The notes under the pieces are model-generated. The model was not told the DNA's origin, searched no databases, and saw only the letters and a list, made by a program, of their open reading frames with translations. DNA of 64,000 nucleotides from Peredibacter starrii (GTDB lineage Bacteria > Bdellovibrionota > Bacteriovoracia > Bacteriovoracales > Bacteriovoracaceae), in NCBI RefSeq assembly GCF_034259205.1, contig NZ_CP139487.1:2356001-2420000 (forward strand), written 5' to 3'. The position numbers were made by a program, and so were the translations under genes. How positions within the stretch are numbered: the first letter of the stretch is position 1; the number at the start of each line of letters is the position of its first letter. Below are positions 54,056 to 61,766 of the stretch, piece after piece.

Positions 54056-54813
54056 AGACCCTGACGGAACCATTCAGTCAGAATGGCGGTCGTGGCATTG
54101 GAAACGTTTAAGCTTTCCACTTCGCCGGTACCAGGAATCGAAAGAAGCTTATTCATCTTCTTCATCATAGAGTTTGAAAGACCCTCGCCTTCCGCACCCA
54201 GGAAAAGAATCGCTTTTTCAGGAAATTCAAAATCAAAAATCGACTCTCCATCATGAGATGAAGTGGCGAGTGTTTTAAAATTGTTTCTCTTCGCCAGATC
54301 CAGAACATGGGCCCAGTCAGTCACTTGAATGGCCGGAACAACTTCTGCTCCACCTTCCGCCGTTCTCATGGCAGCACCGGAATTTGCAACCGGTACCTTC
54401 GCTTCATAAATAATTCCGCTGATTCCAAAGTGAGCAGCAGAACGCATGATCGCACCCAAATTATGCGGATTAGAAACTTCTTCCAGGGCCAGGATCAGAG
54501 TTCGGTAAGGGTTCGCGTGAAGGAGTGTTTTAAGCTCCGGAAGCTCTTTATTCTTCACGATGAGGCAAATCCCCTCATGGTGAGTGGCCTTAGTAATCCC
54601 CTCAATTTCATCATTATTCACAATATGGTAAGCGAGCTTTTGATCGGCCAGAAATTTCATGAGGTCTTTGTATAAGAACACTCCATCCTGGTTTACATAG
54701 GCCCTAACGATGTCTTCGCGACGTTTTTCAAATACTTTAAGGCAGGCATTGCGGCCATAGACCTTGGTTTCTTGGTTTTTTTTAGCATGTTTCATAATGC
54801 GCTCTTTTAACAT
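54052..54813 (-). CDS. SpoU/TrmH-family RNA 2'-O-methyltransferase
   Basis: 253 residues from ATG 54813, supported by AAGGG upstream; the longer frame begins with Cys-rich residues that look unlike the family. SPOUT motifs: ALEEVSNPHNLGAIMRSA, LFLGAEGEGLS, and SLNVSNATTAIL (the knot). An N-terminal substrate-binding domain precedes them. RlmB (23S G2251) is the likeliest member, but TrmH-type cannot be excluded. Confidence 0.9.
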   Translation of the reverse strand: MLKERIMKHAKKNQETKVYGRNACLKVFEKRREDIVRAYVNQDGVFLYKDLMKFLADQKLAYHIVNNDEIEGITKATHHEGICLIVKNKELPELKTLLHANPYRTLILALEEVSNPHNLGAIMRSAAHFGISGIIYEAKVPVANSGAAMRTAEGGAEVVPAIQVTDWAHVLDLAKRNNFKTLATSSHDGESIFDFEFPEKAILFLGAEGEGLSNSMMKKMNKLLSIPGTGEVESLNVSNATTAILTEWFRQGL

Positions 54814-54826
54814 AAGGGGCCCTTGG

Positions 54827-54834
54827 TGTATAGA
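54827..54834. promoter_or_regulatory. Overlapping divergent -10 boxes
   Basis: TATAGA on the plus strand (54829-54834) ends six bases before ATG 54841, and TATACA on the minus strand (54832-54827) serves the SpoU gene. The two overlap by four bases in a 27-base gap between starts. The -35 elements are weak. Confidence 0.35.
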
Positions 54835-54840
54835 AGACCC

Positions 54841-55764
54841 ATGACAGTTTACACAGGTTATTTGGCCATTCATAAATTTGAGGCGGAGCTCGAGCGCGAG
54901 CTGGAGATTCGTGGTCTGAAAGTGGCCATGAAGAAAGATCGTTTATACCTGGTTGAGGGCAATCACCCTCAGCTCATTTGGGCCCAAATGACGGCCTTTG
55001 ATCTGGAGTTCATTAATATCACGTCGATTAACGACGGAGCTAAGAAGCTTAAGGCCCTTGGTCGCAACTGGGGTCTCTTTACGGTGGGTCACCACCGTCG
55101 TGCTCAATTGATCCAGGACGAGCTTCCGAAAATCAATAAAAAGCCCATTCCTTTTCGTCACGCCTTACCGTCGATGCCGATGGGGTTCTGGACCCTGTGG
55201 GGGCCGGATCAAATGCTTGCCACTCAGAAGACCTCTTCGCCCTTTGCTTTGGGTGAGATGGATTTTCAGGAAGACAAGGAAATGCCTCCTTCTCGGGCCT
55301 ATTTGAAGCTCTGGGAGTTCTTCACGGTGTACGCGCCTGAGGCGATTCATGGTGGAGTTTCAATTGACGTGGGATCTTGCCCTGGCGGTTGGACTTGGGT
55401 TCTTCGCACATTGGAATTTGATAAAGTGTATTCCGTGGATAAAGCACCGATTGAAAAACGTATTATGGATTTGGGCCGCATTGATTTCAGACAGGAAAGT
55501 GCCTTTGGTCTTGATCCAAAGAACTTCGAAGAAATCGATTGGTTCTGCTCAGATATTATTTGTTATCCAGAGAGATTATTAAATCTTGTGAACCGCTTCC
55601 GTGAAGCGGGCAAGGTGAAAAACTTTGTTTGTACTATTAAGTATCAAGCGGAAACTGACTGGGAGAATACTCTGAAGTTTTTGGAGATTCCTGGTTCTCG
55701 CATTGTTCACCTTCATCACAATAAACACGAAGTGACGTGGTTTTTGAAAGGAGCTAACTCGTGA
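54841..55764 (+). CDS. RlmM-like ribose methyltransferase
   Basis: 307 residues from ATG 54841. The order IDVGSCPGGWTWVLRTL, YSVDKAPI and the DWFCSDIICYPERL/IKYQAE segment matches the RlmM (23S C2498 2'-O) and FtsJ-type fold, with an N-terminal RNA-binding region. Catalytic Lys is in CTIKYQAE. Overlaps the next gene by 4 bases. Confidence 0.85.
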   Translation: MTVYTGYLAIHKFEAELERELEIRGLKVAMKKDRLYLVEGNHPQLIWAQMTAFDLEFINITSINDGAKKLKALGRNWGLFTVGHHRRAQLIQDELPKINKKPIPFRHALPSMPMGFWTLWGPDQMLATQKTSSPFALGEMDFQEDKEMPPSRAYLKLWEFFTVYAPEAIHGGVSIDVGSCPGGWTWVLRTLEFDKVYSVDKAPIEKRIMDLGRIDFRQESAFGLDPKNFEEIDWFCSDIICYPERLLNLVNRFREAGKVKNFVCTIKYQAETDWENTLKFLEIPGSRIVHLHHNKHEVTWFLKGANS

Positions 55765-56963
55765 AATACTTTTCCTTTGATAAAACACAACGTTTAAAAC
55801 TCACTCGTGATTTAACCAAGCATATTAAGCGAGGAAACCCTTGGGTATTTTCAGATGCCGTTGAAAAGATCAAGGCACCGGAAGGTACATACGTTCTTCT
55901 TGTAAGTCACAAGAACGAAGTTCTGGCCCATGGTTTCTACTCTCCCAATATTAATCTTTCGTTTCGTATGCTCACTCTGGGCGATAAGAAATTTAACGAC
56001 GCCATGGTGGAAAAACGTTTCCGTCAGGCGATTGAAAATAAAAAGCACCTCTTGTCTCAGGAGAATAAATGCTTTCGCCTTTTAAACGGTGAAGGCGATG
56101 AGCTTCCTGGCATGGTGGCCGATTTCTATGATGGGGTTCTGGTATTAAAGCTTGATGGAGCTGCCGCCGAGGCCTTCTGGAAAAAAGAAGCGGTCGCTGA
56201 ATTCTTCATGCAACAAACTGATCTTCCGGTAAAGTGCGTTTACTTCAAACGTAAGAACCGTGAAGAAGAAAAGGGTCTTATCCTTGCTGGTGAATGCGAT
56301 AACCTAACTGATCTCGAATTCCTCGAGCACGGTGTGAAGTTCCGCACAAACATCATCGATGCCGCCAAGACTGGTTTCTTTTTAGATCAGCGTGAAAACC
56401 GAAATTTCATCCGTTCCGTTTCAAAAGATAAGTCACTCTTAAATCTCTTTGGTTATACCGGCGGATTTTCGATTTATGCCGGTCTTGGTGGTGCCTCTAA
56501 GGTTACTACTGTCGACATCGCTCCGAACGCTATTAAGGCCTCTGAGGTGAATTGGCAGATCAACCTCCTGTCACCTGAGAAGCACGAAGCTCTGTGCGAA
56601 GACGCTTTTGAATTCGTAGCGGAAGCTCAGAAGGCAAAGCGCCAATGGGACATCGTAATCACTGATCCTCCTAGCTTTGCTCCAAATCAAAAGGCGGTTG
56701 AATCGGCACGTGAGGCATATACGAAGATATTCGCCGATTCACTGCGCCTCGTGAAAGACGGCGGCTTCTTTGCTGCTTCAAGTTGTTCGGGCCACATTAG
56801 CTTTGAGTCTTTCCTCGAGATCGTTCAAGAGGCCCTTTCAAAGTCCCGTCGCCGCGGAAAAGTGCTTTTAATTAAGGGTCAGCCGGAAGATCATCCCTTC
56901 CCTTTCGCTTTGCCTGAAATGCGTTATCTGAAGTTTGTTTATCTTCAGGTTTTTCAGGATTAA
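55761..56963 (+). CDS. RlmI-like 23S rRNA m5C methyltransferase
   Basis: 400 residues. An N-terminal PUA-like domain (HIKRGNPWVFSDAVEKI) is followed by the methyltransferase with NLFGYTGGFSIYAGL, VTTVDIAPNAI and ITDPPSFAPNQ. The product of this family modifies C1962 of 23S rRNA. The catalytic Cys appears in SSCSGHIS. A long insert region precedes the core. Confidence 0.9.
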   Translation: MKYFSFDKTQRLKLTRDLTKHIKRGNPWVFSDAVEKIKAPEGTYVLLVSHKNEVLAHGFYSPNINLSFRMLTLGDKKFNDAMVEKRFRQAIENKKHLLSQENKCFRLLNGEGDELPGMVADFYDGVLVLKLDGAAAEAFWKKEAVAEFFMQQTDLPVKCVYFKRKNREEEKGLILAGECDNLTDLEFLEHGVKFRTNIIDAAKTGFFLDQRENRNFIRSVSKDKSLLNLFGYTGGFSIYAGLGGASKVTTVDIAPNAIKASEVNWQINLLSPEKHEALCEDAFEFVAEAQKAKRQWDIVITDPPSFAPNQKAVESAREAYTKIFADSLRLVKDGGFFAASSCSGHISFESFLEIVQEALSKSRRRGKVLLIKGQPEDHPFPFALPEMRYLKFVYLQVFQD

Positions 56964-56998
56964 TAAAGCTGCGGGTTTTAAACCTTCAATGTAATCAT

Positions 56999-57018
56999 GG
57001 TCTCCCTCAAAGGAGACC
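56999..57018 (+). promoter_or_regulatory. Hairpin that hides a ribosome binding site
   Basis: GGTCTCC (56999-57005) pairs with GGAGACC (57012-57018) with loop CTCAAA. The ribosome binding site GGAG is inside the 3' arm, five bases before the ATG at 57021. Confidence 0.5.
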
Positions 57019-57020
57019 TC

Positions 57021-57380
57021 ATGAAAATCCTCTTCCTGGTTTTCACCTTCCTTGCTCTCATGCTCACTGGCCATGCTCAAAAACAAACTTCGCAGTACAC
57101 CTGCCAGGCCTCACACAAACACTCTGAAGTGGGTTTTGTGATGGACATTGGCGCCACTCGCACAGTTAATGTCGGCGGCTGGGACCTTAAAATCAGTATC
57201 GAGCGAGTCAATAAAATGATCGAGGTCTCAGTTTCCCGCGCGGTAAATGTCTTGGATGCAACTTATCGCCGAGAGGCCAAGCGCAGTTATCCAACAACTG
57301 CTCGCACTCTCCCGGTAGAGTTAGTGCACGATTTCGGTGGCAAACAGGACGTATTTAACGTTATCTGCTTTCCTCGTTAA
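57021..57380 (+). CDS. Small secreted protein of unknown function
   Basis: 119 residues from ATG 57021, chosen because of GGAG just upstream. Signal peptide (ILFLVFTFLALMLTGHA), then a beta-rich mature domain with two Cys (TCQA near its start; ICF at its end). No family recognised. The stop overlaps that of the anti-sigma gene. Confidence 0.6.
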   Translation: MKILFLVFTFLALMLTGHAQKQTSQYTCQASHKHSEVGFVMDIGATRTVNVGGWDLKISIERVNKMIEVSVSRAVNVLDATYRREAKRSYPTTARTLPVELVHDFGGKQDVFNVICFPR

Positions 57381-57901
57381 TACCTGAGTGTGGCGTGCTT
57401 TAAGAACATGGTACTTCTCATTTTAAGGAGTGCCCATTGGGCCACCACTGCCGATACAATCCACATCACGTGATAAGAAATTGATTCACCTGTCAGATCG
57501 AGTGAAATATTGGTCAACATCAGCCCACTCCAAAGAATGGCCGGAAGAAAGATAAGTGAAAACTTATAACGGTTCCAAACCCACCAAAGCTCTTCGCCCT
57601 TCATTCCAATGAAGGCCACCATGAGTCCGGCAGATAAGAAGAGAGATCCACAAAAGGCCGCACAGGCCCAATCACCAATCATACGCACCATATGAGTGAT
57701 GCCGTGACCATCCACTAGTCCTAGTCCAAATTGCGGACACACCGACATTGAAAACAATGCCCCTAAAAGCTGGAAGCCCAAGAACTTAGCAATAATAGAT
57801 TTCGCGTGGAAGCTTAAGAGAATGTCTTTCTTTGCCAGAGACTTTAAATGCTCCGGGACACTTTCTTTTCCAGTCATAAATTCTAAAAATTCTTTATTCA
57901 T
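57377..57901 (-). CDS. Membrane anti-sigma-like protein (NrsF-type)
   Basis: 174 residues with a short cytoplasmic N-terminus (MNKEFLEFMTGKESV...) and about five membrane helices. Two Cys in or near helices (SVCPQF; ACAAFCG) recall the paired Cys of NrsF/DUF1109 anti-sigma factors. It overlaps the ECF sigma gene by 8 bases, which is the usual place for a cognate anti-sigma. The assignment is from context and topology rather than a clear motif. Confidence 0.65.
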   Translation of the reverse strand: MNKEFLEFMTGKESVPEHLKSLAKKDILLSFHAKSIIAKFLGFQLLGALFSMSVCPQFGLGLVDGHGITHMVRMIGDWACAAFCGSLFLSAGLMVAFIGMKGEELWWVWNRYKFSLIFLPAILWSGLMLTNISLDLTGESISYHVMWIVSAVVAQWALLKMRSTMFLKHATLRY

Positions 57902-58397
57902 AGAGTTTGTTCCTTAAACCTCTAAGTGTTCTAGATAGACGTTGGCGAAGGTTCGCTTGTGACAACCCAGTTTCCATTTCTAATTCTTCGTAACTAAATC
58001 CCTCAAGATAGTACTTACGAACCAAATCTTGAGATTCCTTTGGAAGAGTCTCCAGGAGTTCTTCCAGACCATCATCTTTGAGGTCCTGATGATAGATTTT
58101 TTCAATCAATTCATCCTGGAACTCTTGTTTATTAAGCCTTCCTAACGATCGATACTCATCAATCAATAAGTGCTTCATCATAACAAAGAACCACGGTGCA
58201 AATGGCTGATCCTGATAGAGATGTCTCTTCTCATGGAGCTGCCGCCAGACCTTTTGATAAAAGTCTTCTGACTCCGAAGTTCGCAAACGTTTTCTGATGA
58301 ACCCGTAAACCATAGGGGAGTATTTTTCATAAAGTTGCCCGAAGGCCACTTCACTCCCCTTTACGTATTCGCGCATCAGCTGTTCATCAGTTTTCAT
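57894..58397 (-). CDS. ECF-family RNA polymerase sigma factor
   Basis: 167 residues. Region 2 is visible (FGQLYEKYSPMVYGFIRKR; EDFYQKVWRQLHE) and region 4 carries the helix-turn-helix (YYLEGFSYEELEMETGLSQ). Regions 1 and 3 are absent, as in ECF sigma factors. It is cotranscribed with a membrane anti-sigma and with metal-binding proteins. It likely recognises the ECF-like promoter before the operon. Confidence 0.92.
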   Translation of the reverse strand: MKTDEQLMREYVKGSEVAFGQLYEKYSPMVYGFIRKRLRTSESEDFYQKVWRQLHEKRHLYQDQPFAPWFFVMMKHLLIDEYRSLGRLNKQEFQDELIEKIYHQDLKDDGLEELLETLPKESQDLVRKYYLEGFSYEELEMETGLSQANLRQRLSRTLRGLRNKLYE

Positions 58398-58411
58398 AGA
58401 CCCCTATTGTC

Positions 58412-58786
58412 TCACATTAATTTTGGGAGAACAAAGGCGTAAAACGCGCCGATAAGATTAATCACCAAGGTGACGTAGAAGAGCGGCTTCGACCAATTCT
58501 TGGTATTTTGACAGTCTTCTTTCTTATCAATGGGACAGACTTGTTTCTCTGCGTATTTTTGTCCAGCAAAGGACACCGCAAGCATGAAAAAGCTCAGTCC
58601 AAAAACCAGTTCTTTATTTTCAGAGAGCCAAATGAGTTGCGGGAACTCGCCCAAAAAACTCGCTAGACTTGCTCCGAAACCTAAAAGCACCAACGTCGAT
58701 GGAATCGCACAACAAATGAGCGTTCCAAAAGACGAGAACAAGCTTAGGTAGCTTATAATTTTATTTTCTTTCGATCGAAGCAACAT
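58412..58786 (-). CDS. MerT-like membrane protein
   Basis: 124 residues with three or four membrane helices. A vicinal Cys pair lies in the first helix (GTLICCAIPS) as in MerT-type metal importers, and two further Cys are in the loop (VCPIDKKEDC). Its start overlaps the preceding MerP-like gene by 26 bases. Metal identity is unknown: Hg, Cu and others are possible. Confidence 0.75.
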   Translation of the reverse strand: MLLRSKENKIISYLSLFSSFGTLICCAIPSTLVLLGFGASLASFLGEFPQLIWLSENKELVFGLSFFMLAVSFAGQKYAEKQVCPIDKKEDCQNTKNWSKPLFYVTLVINLIGAFYAFVLPKLM

Positions 58787-59030
58787 TGTATCCTGCCTCT
58801 GTAATTAGTTTTGTGATCGTCTCATTTGAAACATCCTGGTCACCTGTTTCAAATTTTACAAATTTATTTGATAGGTCCACATTTAAATTTTTTACTCCAA
58901 GGCCAGAAAATTTCTTTTGAATTCCCTGAGCACACATGGAACAAACCATACCATTTACTTTTACATTTATTTCCGTAGCCATAACGTTCATTGCTCCTAA
59001 CATTAAAAATACTGCTAATAATTTCTTCAT
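58761..59030 (-). CDS. Periplasmic heavy-metal-associated (MerP-like) protein
   Basis: 89 residues: signal peptide (LLAVFLMLGAMNVMA) and an HMA domain with the metal site GMVCSMC (CxxC). Ends like a MerP/CopZ ferredoxin fold. It would bind a soft metal in the periplasm and pass it to the membrane protein encoded next. Confidence 0.88.
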   Translation of the reverse strand: MKKLLAVFLMLGAMNVMATEINVKVNGMVCSMCAQGIQKKFSGLGVKNLNVDLSNKFVKFETGDQDVSNETITKLITEAGYNVASIERK

Positions 59031-59037
59031 ATGCCCC

Positions 59038-59658
59038 CTAATAATGAACCATGAGATTTAGCATCCAGTCGCCGCGGGTCGAGGATCCAATTTCCCATAA
59101 TACATTCTGATAAAAAAATCTAAGCATCGGCGTGATCATGACGGTTTCATTTAAGTCATCAATGACCATCCCTTGCACCATGAACCAAGTCTGAAGACTG
59201 TTAAAGTCCGCAATCGCCGGAGAAAATCCCACACGTGCTTGGGTCATGGATAAATCTGAAAACTGATAGTACTTCAATGCTGTGTAAAGGACGCGGGTCT
59301 CCCAGTCGGCCTCAGCACCAACTACATAATCTCCAAAGGTCCCACGAGGCTGCCATTCCTGATCTCGAACACCCACGCCACCATGGACATAAAGATTGGC
59401 CTGGTAATCTTCGCCATTAGCACGCCAAAGAAGATGATTCAGTTTTAAAAAACCCATTTCAGTGTTCGCCTTCTCCTGAGAGAAGCGCCAATGATCTACT
59501 CCAATGGCAAATTTATTGGTGAAGGAATACATGACATAGTTATTCGAGTAATCCTTCATATTGGATGAGCTTATGGCCCAGCCATCCTTATAAATCACCG
59601 GATGGGCGAAACTTTTAAATGAGAACAACAGAGCTGCAAATGTGATTAGCTTTTTCAT
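59038..59658 (-). CDS. Outer-membrane-like protein of unknown function
   Basis: 206 residues: signal peptide (LITFAALLFSFKSFA) and a mature part of alternating aromatic beta strands ending in Y (MLNLMVHY), which suggests a small outer-membrane barrel. No known family. First gene of the sigma/metal operon. An ECF-like promoter ends seven bases before the ATG. Confidence 0.6.
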   Translation of the reverse strand: MKKLITFAALLFSFKSFAHPVIYKDGWAISSSNMKDYSNNYVMYSFTNKFAIGVDHWRFSQEKANTEMGFLKLNHLLWRANGEDYQANLYVHGGVGVRDQEWQPRGTFGDYVVGAEADWETRVLYTALKYYQFSDLSMTQARVGFSPAIADFNSLQTWFMVQGMVIDDLNETVMITPMLRFFYQNVLWEIGSSTRGDWMLNLMVHY

Positions 59659-59665
59659 GCACTCT

Positions 59666-59694
59666 ATAACGGTGGGGGCCTCCTTTTTGTGACA
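59666..59694 (-). promoter_or_regulatory. ECF-type promoter of the metal operon
   Basis: On the minus strand TGTCACA (59694-59688) and CGTTAT (59671-59666) are 16 bases apart, the layout of ECF promoters. The -10 ends seven bases before the first ATG, implying a leaderless mRNA. Likely target of the sigma factor encoded in the same operon. Confidence 0.5.
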
Positions 59695-59697
59695 GCT

Positions 59698-59723
59698 ACT
59701 TTCGCCAGCGAAAGTATTTTTTT
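59698..59723 (+). terminator. Terminator-like hairpin without an upstream plus-strand gene
   Basis: ACTTTCG and CGAAAGT pair across CCAG and are followed by A and eight T. It reads as a terminator on the plus strand, but the only upstream DNA is the start of a minus-strand operon. Confidence 0.55.
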
Positions 59724-59729
59724 TAATAC

Positions 59730-59758
59730 TTGACCATTCCGTATCTTTTCCGTATTGT
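59730..59758 (+). promoter_or_regulatory. Promoter of a leaderless HNH gene
   Basis: TTGACC (59730-59735) and TATTGT (59753-59758) are 17 bases apart, ending seven bases before ATG 59766. A longer frame would start with the TTG of the -35 box, which I reject. Confidence 0.55.
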
Positions 59759-59765
59759 TTCTAGC

Positions 59766-60623
59766 ATGAGACTAAATCATGTTGCAAATAAAATTTTACT
59801 AAGTGACACAAAAAAATTGGCGGGTGCTGAAAGAGAAGCAACTGTAAAAGTGCTTCATCATTTGAAAGAAATAGATAAAAGAAAGCTTTATTGCGATTTG
59901 AAGTATTCCTCTCTATTCGCCTATTGTGTCCATGAATTAGGTTATTCAGAAGGAGCGGCCCAAAGAAGAATCGTCGCCGCCCGAGCTATTGCTGAGATGC
60001 CAGAGATTGAAAAGAAAATCGAAAACGGAAGCTTGAATCTAACTAATATTTCATTAGTGAATCAATTTATTGAAGATCCTATTCAAAAGCGTGAAGTCTT
60101 TAAAGAAGTAGAGAATCTAACTAAGAATGAATGCGAACAAAAACTATTTGAAATAACAGGTAAGGAAGCAAAACCTAAAGACAAAAAGAAGCGCGTATCA
60201 AAAGACAAAATCCAAGTTGCGTTTGTACTTAAAGATGAGACCCTGGCCTTGGTGGACAAGCTCAAAAATCTTATCGGCAGAGAAATGGAAATGGATGAAC
60301 TCGTCCAATTTATGGCGAAGAAGGCCATAGAAGCGGTCGAAAAAACAAAGTTCAAACAAACAAAACCTCGCAAATCACTTCCGCCAGCGAAAGTAGGAAG
60401 AGTCATTTCTGCATCGGTAAAACGGGAAGTGTATACGAGAGATAAGAAATGCACGAACTGTGGATCAACTCGTAATCTTAATTATGATCATATTCTCCCC
60501 TACTCGATGGGAGGGCCAAATACCAAAGAGAATTTGAGATTATTGTGCTCTCCTTGCAATCAAAGAGCGAGGATTAAGGCGGGACTTTTGGCCCCGCCCG
60601 GGAAACTACATGTCTACAAGTAA
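59766..60623 (+). CDS. HNH endonuclease-domain protein
   Basis: 285 residues. A helical N-terminal part (YSEGAAQRRIVAARAIAEMP) recalls DUF222-type proteins, and the C-terminus holds the HNH core: CTNCGSTRNLNYDHILPYSMGG split by paired Cys (CTNC, CSPC) with the NxxxLCSPCN end. Related multicopy HNH proteins are common in Bdellovibrio-like genomes. DNA target unknown. Base composition is more A-rich than its neighbours. The stop region overlaps the opposing gene by 18 bases. Confidence 0.85.
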   Translation: MRLNHVANKILLSDTKKLAGAEREATVKVLHHLKEIDKRKLYCDLKYSSLFAYCVHELGYSEGAAQRRIVAARAIAEMPEIEKKIENGSLNLTNISLVNQFIEDPIQKREVFKEVENLTKNECEQKLFEITGKEAKPKDKKKRVSKDKIQVAFVLKDETLALVDKLKNLIGREMEMDELVQFMAKKAIEAVEKTKFKQTKPRKSLPPAKVGRVISASVKREVYTRDKKCTNCGSTRNLNYDHILPYSMGGPNTKENLRLLCSPCNQRARIKAGLLAPPGKLHVYK

Positions 60624-61049
60624 ATCGTAAGAGTAATTTGAAGTGCGAGATAAACAAGCATCATCAGCACTTGTTACAGAAATTGTTTTAGAGAACTTAG
60701 GTAGGATCGCTTTGAAAATCGCAACGTTCAGACCACATGATGGATTACGACGGTTACCAGTGATTGTCATGCGACGAGCTTCATCGCGGCCAGTAGGTGC
60801 TGGAACATCGAACTCCGCAACGATGCGAACTGGGCCCTGCATCCAAATATCGATGCCGCCAGAGCAAGTTACATCGATGTTTGTGGCACCAAGAGTTTTA
60901 AGGTGCTTGATGGTTTGAGATTCAGCGTAAGTACAAGCATAGAATGAGCGTCCCCAGGACTCCATTCCAGCATAGGAGATAAAAGCACGTTCAGAAGCGA
61001 AAGAAGATAAAGAAAATACCAGGGCCGCGAAAGTGAGAAGCAATTTCAT
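60606..61049 (-). CDS. Secreted Cys-containing protein of unknown function
   Basis: 147 residues, signal peptide (LLTFAALVFSLSSFA). Mature part with four Cys (FYACTY; VTCSGG; SCGLN; DACLS) likely forming two disulfides. No family recognised. GGAGG precedes the ATG. Confidence 0.6.
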   Translation of the reverse strand: MKLLLTFAALVFSLSSFASERAFISYAGMESWGRSFYACTYAESQTIKHLKTLGATNIDVTCSGGIDIWMQGPVRIVAEFDVPAPTGRDEARRMTITGNRRNPSCGLNVAIFKAILPKFSKTISVTSADDACLSRTSNYSYDLLVDM

Positions 61050-61073
61050 AGAACCTCCAGTTGAGTTTATCGA

Positions 61074-61766
61074 CTAGTGTGTTCTAGCAAGTTTCTTAAA
61101 GTTAAGCCACACCTGAGATTTTAAGAAATCGAGATCCAAGTGAAGACATTCGGCAGCACGAAGAAAGATATCGTGAATGTCGAGGTGCTTCTGAGAATCC
61201 GTTTCTAGGAATAAGTTTTGAAGAGGAACAGAAGGCAGGAGTTCTCGCACTTGCGGAGAATTATCCAGAGATAAACCAAAGGAGAAATAACATTGAGAAT
61301 GTAAGCGTAAAAAATCTTTCATGAGTTGTTCGTTGCCGCGAAAATCGTGGAATATCCACGGAGTCGTCGGTTTGCGCTCTTTCATGATTTGTAAAAAATC
61401 TGCGCCGGCGCGGACATTGTGAATCACTAAAGGCAGCTGATGCTTCTCAGCTAACTCCAAGTGCCATGTGAACAGCTCTTTTTGCTGCTCAAGGTACTCT
61501 GGATAAGTGCGATCAATTCCGGATTCGCCGACGGCCCAAAGTTTGTTGGCCTCTGCGAGATTTTTTACATGGGATTTAAAAACTTCGATGTCTTCCGGAA
61601 AATCTTCCAGCCACCAGGGATGGACCCCGGCGGAAGTGTATTCGGCCGATTTTTCGGTTTTAAGTTCTTTTTCGGAGAGACACTGAACACTCACAGAGGG
61701 ATCGTAAAAATCCCGTCTGTGAGTATGAATATCAAGATAAGGAGTCTGATTCAAAATTAGAAACAA
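61074..61766 (-). CDS. TatD-family metal-dependent hydrolase
   Basis: 230 residues of a TIM-barrel amidohydrolase: metal-binding LDIHTH, VGESGIDRTYP, LPLVIHNVRAG, IFHDFRGN and LETDSQ. The family includes DNase-like TatD. The start is TTG at 61766, inside the end of the upstream gene (10-base overlap), so translation is probably coupled; a few residues either way is uncertain. No ribosome binding site. Confidence 0.85.
   Translation of the reverse strand: MFLILNQTPYLDIHTHRRDFYDPSVSVQCLSEKELKTEKSAEYTSAGVHPWWLEDFPEDIEVFKSHVKNLAEANKLWAVGESGIDRTYPEYLEQQKELFTWHLELAEKHQLPLVIHNVRAGADFLQIMKERKPTTPWIFHDFRGNEQLMKDFLRLHSQCYFSFGLSLDNSPQVRELLPSVPLQNLFLETDSQKHLDIHDIFLRAAECLHLDLDFLKSQVWLNFKKLARTH

Noticed and set aside
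54816-54826. AAGGGGCCCTT near the SpoU start as an operator
   Set aside because: It is not a true palindrome (odd centre) and overlaps a ribosome binding site.
59703-60395. The 14-base repeat CGCCAGCGAAAGTA as evidence of a transposition footprint
   Set aside because: A 14-base match is expected to occur several times by chance in 64 kb, and the second copy is in a coding codon context (PPAKVG).
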